Under the pieces are notes generated by a model. The model was not told where the DNA came from and did not search any database. It saw only the letters and a program-made list of their open reading frames with translations. A stretch of DNA of 64,000 nt, taken from assembly GCA_963575745.1 (NCBI GenBank), contig CAUYUJ010020147.1, forward strand, positions 38,501 to 102,500, written 5' to 3'. This document shows, one piece after another, positions 54,714-64,000 of this stretch. The DNA is from Prorocentrum cordatum. Lineage: Eukaryota > Sar > Dinophyceae > Prorocentrales > Prorocentraceae. The position numbers and the translations under genes are program-made. Each line of letters begins with the position of its first letter. Position 1 is the stretch's first letter.

Positions 54714-56392
54714 CCGTCTGAGTTGTTTGAGATGGCCACGGCTGGTGATGGCGATGTGGCGTTGGCAGTGGGTCACCCAGCGGGCAACGTCATCGACGCC
54801 GTGCTGGAGGTTGTCGGACAAGCAACGCCCGCTGACTTTGCATGGGGCCCAAACGTCGCCTTCGTGCGGGTCGTCAACAGCCACCCAGAGAGCAGGCGCA
54901 ACGTAGCGCTGCACCACAGTAACACGATAATATCAACTATAGCAGTGACGTTGTGCGAGGTATGTGTTCGCAACCCGTCTGCAAGGACCTCGCATCTGCT
55001 GGCCAAGAACTCTGCAGTCAAACACCTGACACTTGATATGGCCGCTTTTGCTTCCAGCGTGGAGCGTGCGTTGCAGAACGTCCACGTGTGGGGCGCCAAG
55101 GGGTGCCTTTCCACGGCCAGGCTGCGGCCGCTGCTTGCCACTACTTTGGGCCTCCTCTTGACCGACGGGGCCGCCCAGGAGCAGCCGGTGTGTTCAGACG
55201 TTCCTGATGACCGAGTTGCCGTTCCAGCTGGCGTAGAGTTTCGGATGGGCACTGTGGTCGATCATCTCTTGCGTGGCAATGCGATCTCTGGCCAAGGCTT
55301 GCTGGGGGCAACGTTGGGGCTCGTCCCAAACTGAGTTCCCCTGTGCTAAGTTTTCGATCTGGGGTAGGGTGCCTTGTGCTTTGGACCAATCCAGCCTTTT
55401 AGGGGGGCTCTGTTTGGGAAGGCCTTAACGTTGCCCGTCGATCTTACCAGCTCTTCTTCCGTCCATGGAGGCGCGACGGATCCCATTGGCATTGAGAATC
55501 TGAAAACTATTGGCGCTATTGAGACAAAGGGGAACGACTTTCTTGAACTGGAGATTGCGATCAAACCGCAGTTTCTTCAATGGTCAATGGTTTACGGATT
55601 ATGGCAGCCGCTTCCTCTCGTTCGCGTCCGCTCCGAGTTTGATTGGCCCTGCAAGTCCAAGCTGGAATTACTCATGACTTTAACTTCGAGCGGCTGGGAG
55701 CCAGCCGCCAGACCACCTCTTCCATATGCAGCGGGCGGCGAGATGCTCTATCATCGCCGCGGTCGGGCCCCACTTTCGTACTTCGCTGCCTTATCCGGCT
55801 GATCCGAGATATTTGGCAAGGGCATCGCCAGCATCCACCATGACAAGCCTGACAACTACTATCGGTGTTTACTTAAGCTCACTGGAGATAAGCTTCAGGC
55901 GCTCATCCGACTTGAGGGTGGCGCTGAAGATCGGAACGACGAGTTCTACAAGAAGCAGCTCGGCGACGACAACGTGACCGACGACTTGCTCGAGCTCGAG
56001 GGGGCATCATCGAGCCCCGTCTGCCCATTCAGGATGGCGATCTCGGTGTGCCTGGTGTCCACTATGCGGCCGCAGTTCCAGAGAGGGATAGCACAGGTTG
56101 GACTCGCGTTCGCGTGCACACAGGCGACGGCACACCCTGCATCAAGATTTATTTTGACCACTTCAGCCACCAGAGCGGCAGGCAGAGAGGATGGGTTGTT
56201 TGTAGGCACCACGGTTGCATACACTATGTTTTCACGTTTGGTGAGAAGCGACAGTTCTGTGCAACGATGTTAGCATGGGAGACAGCAGGTGGGCGACACG
56301 TGATTGCTTCTAAGGCCGACCACTTGGCCCACGCACCGTCGCCCGAAGAGGTGGCGTCTGTTGAGGCGCATCTCGTGATGGAGGACTTCTGA
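54714..56392 (+). pseudogene. C-terminal part of the transposase-like protein, interrupted by stops
   Basis: The frame of the preceding ORF continues in a protein-like way through 54723-55331 (AFVRVVNSHPESRRN), 55374-55799 (SGWEPAARPPLPYAAGGEM) and 55803-56003 (FGKGIASIHHDKPDNYYRC), broken only by TAG 54711, TGA/TAA/TAG within 55332-55367, and TGA 55800. At the five-G run 56000-56004 the coding frame moves by one base and runs to TGA at 56390-56392, with FDHFSHQSGRQRGWV and CRHHGCIHYVF, a Cys/His-rich terminal domain. The three close stops at 55332-55367 could instead lie in an intron. The simplest reading is a recently decayed gene about 1,430 codons long. Confidence 0.6.
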
Positions 56393-56954
56393 AACCTACA
56401 TGTTTTTCAAAACAGTGAACGGCAACAGCACACATAGCACGTGATAGTGTCGTCGTCGTCGCCCAGCAATTTCGCATGTGATGGGTTGGGTCGAGAGGGC
56501 AGGTATGGAAATCATGAATTTAAAACAAGTGAGTTCGTAGGTTCCAGAGGGGCTCGATGGGGTGATAGCGTTGGGGTGGGGTTCCCGAAAATCTGACCGA
56601 TTTCCATTGCCATACTTCCGTGGGCCCATGATTTGGGCCTTGAGAAACACCTGCTCGATGGGATGCCCAGGCGCATGCTATCACTTTCTCGGGTATCCAG
56701 CATTCCGTTGAGGCGCCAGTTCCTTGCGTTTCTGCACGTTGCACTTGCCGCTTGCGCAGACGGTGTTGCCCTCCAGGTTTCAGAGAGTCGGATTGGCGCT
56801 GACATCGGTGACCGACTGTTGCGGCGAGGTGAGTCGCACTTGTCATCGGATTCTCCACGGCGTTGATAGCCATCGCTGTTGCGGTTGAAGCCGGCATTCT
56901 GGCAGGCCCCCGTCAGTGCCCGAGCCGCGGCGCGCGCGGCTTCAGGCCTCCGCC
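56393..56954. other. Intergenic region, no gene recognised
   Basis: Holds a CGTCGTCGTCG run near 56447 and no shared repeat. Probably the 3' region of the upstream gene and the leader of the next. Confidence 0.45.
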
Positions 56955-59912
56955 ATGGATCCCGCCAGTGGCGCGGGCCCCCAGGGCCACCTTGGCGCGC
57001 CGCCCCCGCCCAGTCCTGGGATGACGGTGCCATCTTCGGGCACGCCGACACTAGCAGGTTCGGCACGCGGTTCCATGTCCAAAGGCACCCGCTCTCCGTG
57101 CGACGGCGTTCTCGACGGCATGATGGTGGACTTCGAGGATAGCCAGGGCGCAGGCCCCGCCATGGTGGTCGCGAAGTCGGGGAAGTCTGGGCAGAGATCC
57201 TCGGCCGCTCCCCCTGGCTCCTACACTTGCGCCAAGTGCAAGAAGGTGCTCCCGCTCTCGGAATCCATTCCCAAGGGCACGCAGTTGTGGTGCCTCGCGG
57301 ACAACAGGTCGTACAACGGATTGGTCGCTAGGTGGGGGAAAAACCAGAAACTTCGTCATTGGTGGAATGGCCTCTCGGAAGCAGATCAGACAGAGTGGTT
57401 TCTCAACTGGCAGTCCATGGATTCGAAATCCAGCTTCCAGAGTTTAGAGTTCAAAGAGGAGCACCAGGACAGCACTAGCCAGGGTAGAAAGACCCATCCC
57501 ACCCCCATTCCATTTGGTTGTTCGCTATCGGTTCCCATGATGGGGGGGGAGGTGTGGAGGAGTGGGGGGATTTGAAAAGTGTTGACGGCCTTCGGGTCAC
57601 TGCTTTAGGGATTCTGGTCACGATTCGGAGGCGCTTCGGAGAAACATCGGACATGCAATAGCAACGAGCGCGTCATGCCGTTGATAAGCAACCGTGGCAA
57701 TAACCATCCCACTGTGAGATCAGCAACAACAGGCGCGCATACACCAACCAGAATACATCAACATCAATGACACGACACGGCCAAACCTCAACAGCAACGA
57801 ACACATGGCACTTCCAAACGCACCAGCAGCAGCAAAGCATCTAATCGACAAAACAAAACCCAGAAACAACAAACAGCACACGTACACATAGGAACCCTAG
57901 CAGGAAGCAGTAGAGATTTGCAGCGATGGCATCGACGGGTGGATACCGTGGAACGTATTCTTGCGGAACGGCATCATGGTGGGGAAGACCCGCGAGGACC
58001 TCACGAAGGAGTGGCAGCACATCATCGACACTCAGCAGTCGGAGTGCAAGTGGCATCGCAACCAGTGGGACGTCCCAGTGTACGAGGGCCTCGAGCGCAT
58101 CAAGCGCCAGCGCATCAGCGAGATCGCCTCTTCTCATCGCAGTGCCACTGTCAGGGGCGCTGATCATCTGCAGAATCTTCTCGCTGGCGGGAGAAGCAGG
58201 CTCGGTCAGTACGAGAAGTCGCTGACGCCCGTGCTCACTGCTGGTGTTCGGCCTGGCGCCCCGCAGCCTGCTGTCCAAGCTCGCCCAGCAGACCAGCCAG
58301 TTCGTCAAGAGCCTGTCAGCGTGCTGCTCCCGACGATCGCGCGGGAGGCTGCAGCTCAATGGGAACTTGTTCGTTTTCTTGTTTCCCATGTTCCGAATGC
58401 CTCTTGATGTGTGGCAGCCCATCCGAACCCCGTGTGCCTCTAGACGAGTGTGTTTTATCTATTCGTCTCCCCCGCTTTCAGCATCTTGAAAACATGTTCG
58501 CAACTTCTTGTTGTTTTCAAGATGTGGGGAAGCGAGCTCCTTAGGCTGGCGCCATCGCCCGCGACGCGGCCACGGTGCGGAGCCTGGGGGCGCACGAGGC
58601 CATGCTGGCCCAGCAGGCCGCCGCCCCCGCGGCGGAGGCAAACCACAAGGGCGAGGGCGCCAGCGGAGCTACCAGGAAGCCTGGTGCTTCCGTCGCCATC
58701 GGGGAGTCGAAGGTCAAGGGTCTGGCTGGCACCATGGCCGCGAAGATCGCGGCGCAGATCACGAAGCTCGAGGGGGACATGAAAGCTACCAAAGCGAGTT
58801 GCATCTCTGCGTGCGGCCCAGAGGGTGGATCGGCTGCTTCGGCGTTGGGTGAGTTGCAGGGGCTGGCGAATGCTGCGATACTCTACGCGAGCCAGACCGT
58901 GAACTCCAAGATGCAGGATGTGATGGGCAGGATGGAGGAGGGGTTGACGACGGTGCCCGCTTGCAGGGCCATCTCCAAGGAGATCTCGGACATCGGCAAG
59001 GAGTTGAACAAGGGCGCTGTGAAGGAGTTCACGACCATGAACGGCAAGGTGAAGAAGATGACCAGCGTGCACTCGCGGGCGGCGAAGAGCACTGGCAGCG
59101 CGGAGGTTGAGTCTTCAGCTCGGCCGCCGAAGCCTCTCTTCGAGATCCTGAAGCAGATGCAGGGGGTCAACGTCGGCACTTCCCTTTTCGAGGCCAAGGC
59201 GGGGGTCAAAGTGTCCAAGATGAATGCCGTAGCGACGCCGACCCAGGTAAGCATCTACGAGAGCGTTCGCAGTTCGGCTGTCATCAAGCGCGGCATCAAG
59301 GCCATGCAAAGCCACATGAAGACCACGGGCGCGGACTGGGCATCCTCCCCCATCAGCACGTTGGAACCGAAGGGCAAGAAGGTCGTCTCCCTCACCGGCA
59401 AGTCCTTCGACGCGATGTGCACGACGAAGTTGATTCTCCCAGGCGAGCCGTGGGCTCACCAAGTGTACGCGCCCGAGCTGGTCTCGACGACGGAGACTCG
59501 CACTGTCGTGCAGGCTGGGATCCACGGGTGCACGGAAGCTTGCATGTACTTGGACGGTAGTGAGACGCTCGTGTGCTTGCCGTATGACAGCGTGCCTGGG
59601 GCGAGTTGGCGCGAGAAGCGCCGCAGCTTGCACCAGATGACGATCGACCAGATCAACACGTTGGTGGACCAGGCCAAGGGCACCATCGCGCTGGTCACGA
59701 ACACCGACGCCGGCTTGCTCATCCCCAGCGGCTTCCTCGTCCTGTCTGGATGCACGCAGACGTGCACTTGCCTCCGCTGGGCTGTCTCTGGTGATGAGGC
59801 GGACTCGAGCCGCACGAAGGCGATGTTAGACGTGCTGCTTGACACGTACCCTGAGTTCAGCAACCCCATCAGGCCGTGCAGGAAGTTCCAGGAGTTCCTC
59901 GCGAATCGGTGA
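56955..59912 (+). CDS. Intron-containing gene of a dinoflagellate-style family, function unknown
   Basis: Proposed exons: 56955 to about 57480, 57924-58347 and 58545-59912, giving roughly 770 residues. Exon 1 starts MDPASGAG, has a Pro/Ser-rich leader, then YTCAKCKKVLPLSES and LWCLADNRSYNGLVARW, a likely zinc-binding CxxC-C module with WWNGLSEADQTEW after it. Exon 2 has WIPWNVFLRNGIMVGKTRED and ECKWHRNQWDVPVYEG. Exon 3 is long, helical and Lys/Ala-rich at first, then ends in a compact domain with LIPSGFLVLSG and LRWAVSGDEADSSR. I know this architecture only as a recurrent pattern in dinoflagellate proteins and cannot assign a function. It lies in the same interval and strand as the transposase-like gene, so it may be a second protein of the same element. 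No stop interrupts the exons. Confidence 0.5.
58348..58544 (+). other. Candidate 197-nt GC-AG intron flanked by direct repeats
   Basis: AGGCTG occurs at both boundaries (58346-58351 and 58543-58548). Removing 58348-58544 joins GAG to GCT and keeps the frame; without removal the upstream frame hits a stop near 58407. The intron starts GC and ends AG. Inside, CATCTTGAAAACA pairs with TGTTTTCAAGATG-like sequence (58481-58525). Confidence 0.55.
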
Positions 59913-60124
59913 TGCACGAGTGGCTGGCATTGCATGTCGAGAGTCGTGGCAATGAGTGGCCAGCACAGACGGTCGGTTGGGGTTACGTATCTTGTCTGTG
60001 GTGGATGGTTGATTCAGTTACACGGCGACTGGGATGAGTGAGCGATGGCTCGCACGGCATCCTGGGGAAGAGAATTGTCTTGAGCCACGGTGCAGACTCT
60101 GTGGTACGAACGCCTCCTCGCCAC
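59913..60124. other. 3' flank, no gene recognised
   Basis: TGGCCAGCAC and GTTGGGGTT words but nothing assignable. Confidence 0.4.
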
Positions 60125-60655
60125 CATCCTCCTCCTTCCCCTCCGCCCCTGCCGTCCTCTCCGTTCTCCTCCTTGGTTACGCAGCACATGTGATCCTCGA
60201 TCGCATTGCTGAATGTTATCATGATTGGATTGAAAACGTGATTCGTTGGTTTGGTTTTATCTCTCACCGGGAAACGTCGAACAGTAATGGCCAGTAACCG
60301 GCAGTAATCTGCAGTAATCGGCAGTAACCTGCAGTAGCCGCCAAGGCTACCCCTGCGCATCATCATCATGATCCATCTTCTGCAACTCATCATCCTTCTC
60401 ATCATCCGTATCCTCCTCCTCCTCGTCTCCGTCCTCCTCCCCACCCTCTGCGTCCTCCTCCTTGGTTGCGCAACGCATCGGATCCTCGATCGCATTGCTG
60501 AGTGTTATCAGGAGTGGAATGATAACGTGATTCGCTGGTTCGGTTTTACTTCTCATCGGGACACGTCGAACAGTAATGGCTGGCCAGTAATGGCAAGTAA
60601 TCTGCAGTAATCGGCAGTAGCCCGCTGTAACCGCCAAGGCTCTCCCTGCTCGCAA
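60125..60655. repeat. Direct repeat of about 220 bp, two copies 305 bp apart
   Basis: Copies at about 60125-60350 and 60430-60655 share CTCCTCCTTGGTT, GATCCTCGATCGCATTGCTG, AACGTGATTCG and CGTCGAACAGTAATGGC. Each ends with a 10-base GGCAGTAATC minisatellite and CCGCCAAGGCT. Both copies read as similar peptides (ILDRIAECY, RWFGF.SHR.TSNSN), but frames are short, so a coding role is unlikely. Confidence 0.85.
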
Positions 60656-60719
60656 GACGAGGAGGGATGATGGAGAGATGGGGTCGAACTGGAGGTACAA
60701 GGATGGCGACGAGGAGATG

Positions 60720-61060
60720 CGATGAAGGGGCGAAGAGGAGGGGGAGGAGGAGGAGGAGGAGAAGGAGGAGGAGGAGGCGGAGGGCACGAGGAGGAATCTG
60801 ACGCTGGGCTCCAGGGATGACGCGGGGAGCGCGGGCGAGTTGGCGCATGGGGATGAGCGGGGGGTGATGATGATGAAGAGGAGGAGGAGGAGGAGGAGGA
60901 GGAGGAGGAGGAGGAGGAAGGGCTGGGATGGATGGGCGGGGCACCGGTGGCGGACAGGGCGGGGGCGAAGGGCGGGGGGAGGAGGGCGGAGAGGAGGAGG
61001 AAATGAGGATGATGAGAAGGAAGATGAGGATGAGGAGGGGCCCCCGCCCTCCATCTTCGC
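60720..61060. repeat. GGA-rich microsatellite complex
   Basis: GGA repeat at 60737-60780 and 60875-60920 separated by mixed sequence, continuing as GGA/GAT to 61045. Homopolymeric G runs follow at 61164-61186. Confidence 0.85.
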
Positions 61061-61836
61061 CAGCGCGAGGTGGCACGGGTTGGCGTGGGAGGGCACCTGG
61101 GCGTTTTGCCCCCTCCCCGTTGAATCCTTGTCGGGCCCGCGTTCGAGCCCGATGCGCGCGGAGGGGGGGGGGGGTGGGGGGGGGGTGCATCCCGTTGCAC
61201 TTCCAGGATTGCCCGTGCTATGTCTGTCTAGTGTTATTGCCTGCCCTCCCCAGGGTCCGCCCCTCCTCTCTCCTTTTCAGTTCGGCCGACGCCTGTGCCG
61301 CCAACCTTTGGGCACGTGAACGGCGGGGCGCGAAGCGTGCGATGGGCGTGTTGCCGAAATGGCGCTAGCTGCAACGATGCGCCACACTCCTGCACGCGCG
61401 TAACTATGTGGGCGACGCTCACCCAGCAATCATGACAAATCGCGTGCGTAGTTGTGCGCGCGTGTGCGTGCGTTGTTCGTCGCATGATGTGCGCAACGGA
61501 TATGCGCATGGAGGATGCGCGGATGGCTATAACAGATTCGTCGTCGATGGTCGTTGTCTAAACGAGCCCACGCAGCTGAGCGCGCCCAGTGGAGTTGATT
61601 AATGGCCGCGCCTCATTGTGGCCGTTCGCAGCACCAGGGCCTCGCTCGAGCGGCGGCCCCGACATCGCCTAGGCCGCCACCACAGGCAGCAAGAGCAAGC
61701 GGCGAACGCCGCATACGAAATGGGCCCTATCGTCCACCATGAGATTGGGGCGCAACTTCCATGAGGAGCGGTGCTTCTCGCCGCGCCACACTTGGTCTTC
61801 GCCCAAGGCCATGTCTTGCATGCCAGAGAACTGGCA
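61061..61836. other. No gene established
   Basis: GCGCGTGTGCGTGCG patch near 61457. One plus-strand frame from 61621 is moderately protein-like but stops at 61750. This may be element DNA inside the right inverted repeat. Confidence 0.4.
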
Positions 61837-61860
61837 GGGCCCATGCCCCCCCTGGACCAG
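61837..61860. repeat. Candidate right terminal inverted repeat of the 10.4-kb insert
   Basis: GGGCCCATGCCCCCCCTGGA plus CCAG is the complement, at 19 of 24 positions, of 51431-51454. LINE coding resumes within about 80 bases downstream. No convincing target-site duplication was found. Confidence 0.4.
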
Positions 61861-63220
61861 CAGCTACTAGACGACCTGTTGTACGGCAGCTGCGAGATAT
61901 CTCAACTTCCAGTTTGCTTGGGACTGGCTAAGTATGCAGATGCCCTTCGCAAGATTACAGTAGGCGAGCAGCGCGCGGACGCTGCAGACCTGGCGGCACA
62001 TGCACACACAGTCGACGACAACAGGAGGCTCACTCGACGACACAGTCGACGACAACAGGAGGAACGCGGGCAAGCAGGAGCACATCGTATACTTCCAGGG
62101 CCATGGCACTGCAAAGGCGCTCAGCAACGTGAATAACAGGTCCGATTGCAAGCGACCAGGCAAGGTTGCACCTCACGCGCGCTATCTGGGACCACAGGTC
62201 AGCACCACGCAGAACTACGGAGCGGAACTCAACAAGCGGATCACGGCCATGAAGAAGAGCTACAATGAATGCGGGAGCTTCTGGACCAAAGCCCACATAC
62301 CCTACAGGTGGCAGAGAGCGGTGCTCATCTGCAGAGTGATCAACGCGGGCCTGTCGTGCATCGGGTGCTTCTTGCCGACGCGCAACGAGTGCCAGCAGCT
62401 GCAGAGCGCCATGGGTGCACTACTACGTCGGGCCATGAGAGGCAGCGCCGCTCGCCACCGAGAAGATGAAAGCGCGCGGGGCCTGAGCACGCTGGAGGTC
62501 TTCCGCTACTGGCAAATACTGCCGCCAGCGGAGGAAGCACTGGCGCGCCGCCTCGGGTAGTTCAAAAACATCCTCCGCTTCCCCAGCGATCACAAGCAAT
62601 TGATAGTCGCACTGTTTGGAAGGGTAGAGTTCGAGGCAAACGAAGACGACGAGAACAAACTCAGGACCGACGCGAATCCCTGGGCTCAGAGGTTCTTGGA
62701 GGACGTCAGATACGCTTGCGGGGTCCCGGAGAGCTACGACAACACGCTAGGCGAGGGCGAGCACGTCACGATCGATAGATTATTCACGCTAGACGTTAGG
62801 GAACAGCTATATCTCTTGGATGTTCGGGAAGTTCGGGCGGCGAAACTCGGAGTGGCGGTTCCCCCACCTGGCTACGCCGGGCAAGATGTTCAGCGTGAAG
62901 AACTAGCCTTGGAAGAACAGAAACCTTGGATGTGCGAACTCAACCACGGAGGTGAAGAATGTGGTCTGTTATTTGCAAGCAAGAACGCACTACATCGCCG
63001 CATCATTCGAGCTCATAATGTACACAATCTAGCAGCAGTACTTACGTCAAACAACGAGTGCATCAATTGCCAGCAGGCATTCACAAGCAAAGGGACGGCA
63101 TGAAAACATCTCGCGAGCAGTATGATCAAAGGGGGTTGCAATACAGATAGAACGAAGAACCAACACGCCTCTCTCGACAAAGGTGCGCAATTTCGGCATC
63201 TGCGTACACATTTACCTCGG
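61861..63220 (+). pseudogene. LINE-type retrotransposon, 3' half: RT motif C onward and C-terminal zinc fingers
   Basis: KYADALRK at about 61929 is RT motif C with the second catalytic Asp replaced by Ala (YADA for YADD). AADLAAHAHTVDDN and NAGKQEHIVYFQGHGT follow, then ARYLGPQV (near 62180), ELNKRITAMKKSYNECGSFW and CRVINAGLSCIGCFLPTRNE, the RT thumb region. A 34-base tandem duplication (62006-62039 and 62040-62073) shifts the frame. A TAG at 62558-62560 lies where RLG-W-FKN is expected, so TGG probably became TAG. The C-terminus has WMCELNHGGEECG with HRRIIRAH, and CINCQQAF, two Cys/His zinc-finger-like modules, then TGA at 63101 in place of a probable Trp codon. Same strand and style as 48950-51430, whose RT lacks exactly this part. 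Confidence 0.85.
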
Positions 63221-63251
63221 AAGCTGCTGCAACCGCCCCGCGGAGTCTGCC

Positions 63252-63971
63252 ATGTCAGTGTTCGGCCAGAGGCCTGCGGGCCAGGTGCCAGGACCGCCTC
63301 CAGGAGGGGGCGCAGCACGACGAGAAGATCGCAGCCGCCAGCGTCAGCCCATCCATCAACGAGGACCAGCGGGCGGAGGCGGCAACCAGCAGCAGAGCGC
63401 GGAGCTCACGGTACGGCTGACCCTCACGGTGGCGCGCGAGCAGGCGGAGATGGCGGCGGCGCTGCTCCAGACACAGGAAATCGCAGTACCGACGGGCATC
63501 GCTACCGCGGCCCTCGGAGCAGGCAAGAACCACAACGACGAAGCGCAGCTGCTCCACCAGAGGGCGCGAGGCGGAGAACAGGTCGACACAGGGAGCCTGG
63601 GCAGCCCGCGCGCGAGGGCGTGGACGGAGACGTGCGCCGACCTGGGCAAGCAGTTGGGCGAGGGCGCGCAGCTCTCAGAGAAAACGCAGCACTACCAGAA
63701 CGTGGTGCTGAAGAACGACACTGAGACTCTCGCAGACATCGCGCCCGTGTTCAGGGCCAGGCGCAACAAGGGCAAGGATGGCAACGGGGTCGAGAAGTGT
63801 CGCTTCCAGTTCAAGTTCGGCGAGAACTGCCACCAGCTGAGCACGGCGCTCGTGAACCAGCTCAAGAAGGAAGGAGCCACACGCAAGATCGGGTCGGCTC
63901 CGAGGGGCGCGCTGGAGAGGGAGCTCGGCCGCCTGGTCAACGGGCGATCGAGGGGAGCACGATCGAGATGA
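63252..63971 (+). CDS. Open frame of 239 residues, possibly first ORF of another LINE copy
   Basis: ATG at 63252 (MSVFGQRPAGQVPG) opens a frame to TGA at 63969. The start is Pro/Gly/Gln-rich, followed by helical stretches LTVRLTLTVAREQAEMAA and HYQNVVLKNDTETLADIAP, then basic FRARRNKGKDGNG and KFGENCHQLSTALVNQL. It begins about 30 bases after the LINE zinc-finger region. Resemblance to the N-terminal region of dinoflagellate LINE polyproteins is from general impression, not alignment. Sequence continues past 63971 to the window edge. Confidence 0.45.
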   Translation: MSVFGQRPAGQVPGPPPGGGAARREDRSRQRQPIHQRGPAGGGGNQQQSAELTVRLTLTVAREQAEMAAALLQTQEIAVPTGIATAALGAGKNHNDEAQLLHQRARGGEQVDTGSLGSPRARAWTETCADLGKQLGEGAQLSEKTQHYQNVVLKNDTETLADIAPVFRARRNKGKDGNGVEKCRFQFKFGENCHQLSTALVNQLKKEGATRKIGSAPRGALERELGRLVNGRSRGARSR

Positions 63972-64000
63972 CCTCCAGCAGCGCCGTCGAGGAGGATGGG

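Overview
The window looks like nuclear DNA of a dinoflagellate. This is inferred from sequence style and is not proven. The DNA is GC-rich and packed with trinucleotide and dinucleotide microsatellites, minisatellites and short inverted-repeat elements. The only convincing protein-coding remains are mobile-element genes of a kind common in dinoflagellate assemblies. Two finer signs agree: a candidate intron with a GC donor flanked by direct repeats, and an 11-base match to the 3' part of the dinoflagellate spliced leader. No bacterial operon, CRISPR array, tRNA or rRNA gene was recognised. Many long open frames are translations of microsatellites and are not annotated as genes.

Positions 1-48.4 kb are essentially gene-free and made of repeats. 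There are GGA/TCC blocks (0.16, 1.0, 1.7, 5.6, 6.9, 16.7, 18.5, 20.4, 36.9 and 38.4 kb), GA, AC and ACGC blocks, a 1-kb CAT/ATC block (22.4-23.4 kb), several 60-100 bp minisatellites, a G/C-homopolymer array (40.8-41.2 kb), and a two-unit higher-order repeat with a 960-bp period (38.6-40.7 kb). Scattered among them are at least a dozen dispersed families of 100-300 bp. Several have terminal inverted repeats and some have target-site duplications, so they resemble MITEs (non-autonomous DNA transposons). One MITE copy carries another inserted in it (43.35-43.66 kb). A decayed reverse transcriptase may lie at 14.2-15.0 kb.

Positions 48.9-64 kb are the coding part. A LINE-type retrotransposon pseudogene (endonuclease, linker, RT motifs A and B) runs from 48.95 to 51.43 kb, and its missing 3' half (RT motif C onward, thumb region, C-terminal zinc fingers) resumes at about 61.86 kb. 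The roughly 10.4 kb between the halves begins and ends with a candidate 24-bp inverted repeat. It holds an 846-residue ORF resembling a DDE-type transposase, continued in the same frame past isolated stops to a Cys/His C-terminal domain (to 56.39 kb), and a second gene with introns (56.96-59.91 kb) of a dinoflagellate-style family of unknown function. My reading is a large DNA transposon, or a nest of elements, inserted into a LINE between RT motifs B and C. Right after the LINE 3' end another open frame starts (63.25-63.97 kb), possibly the first ORF of a further LINE copy.
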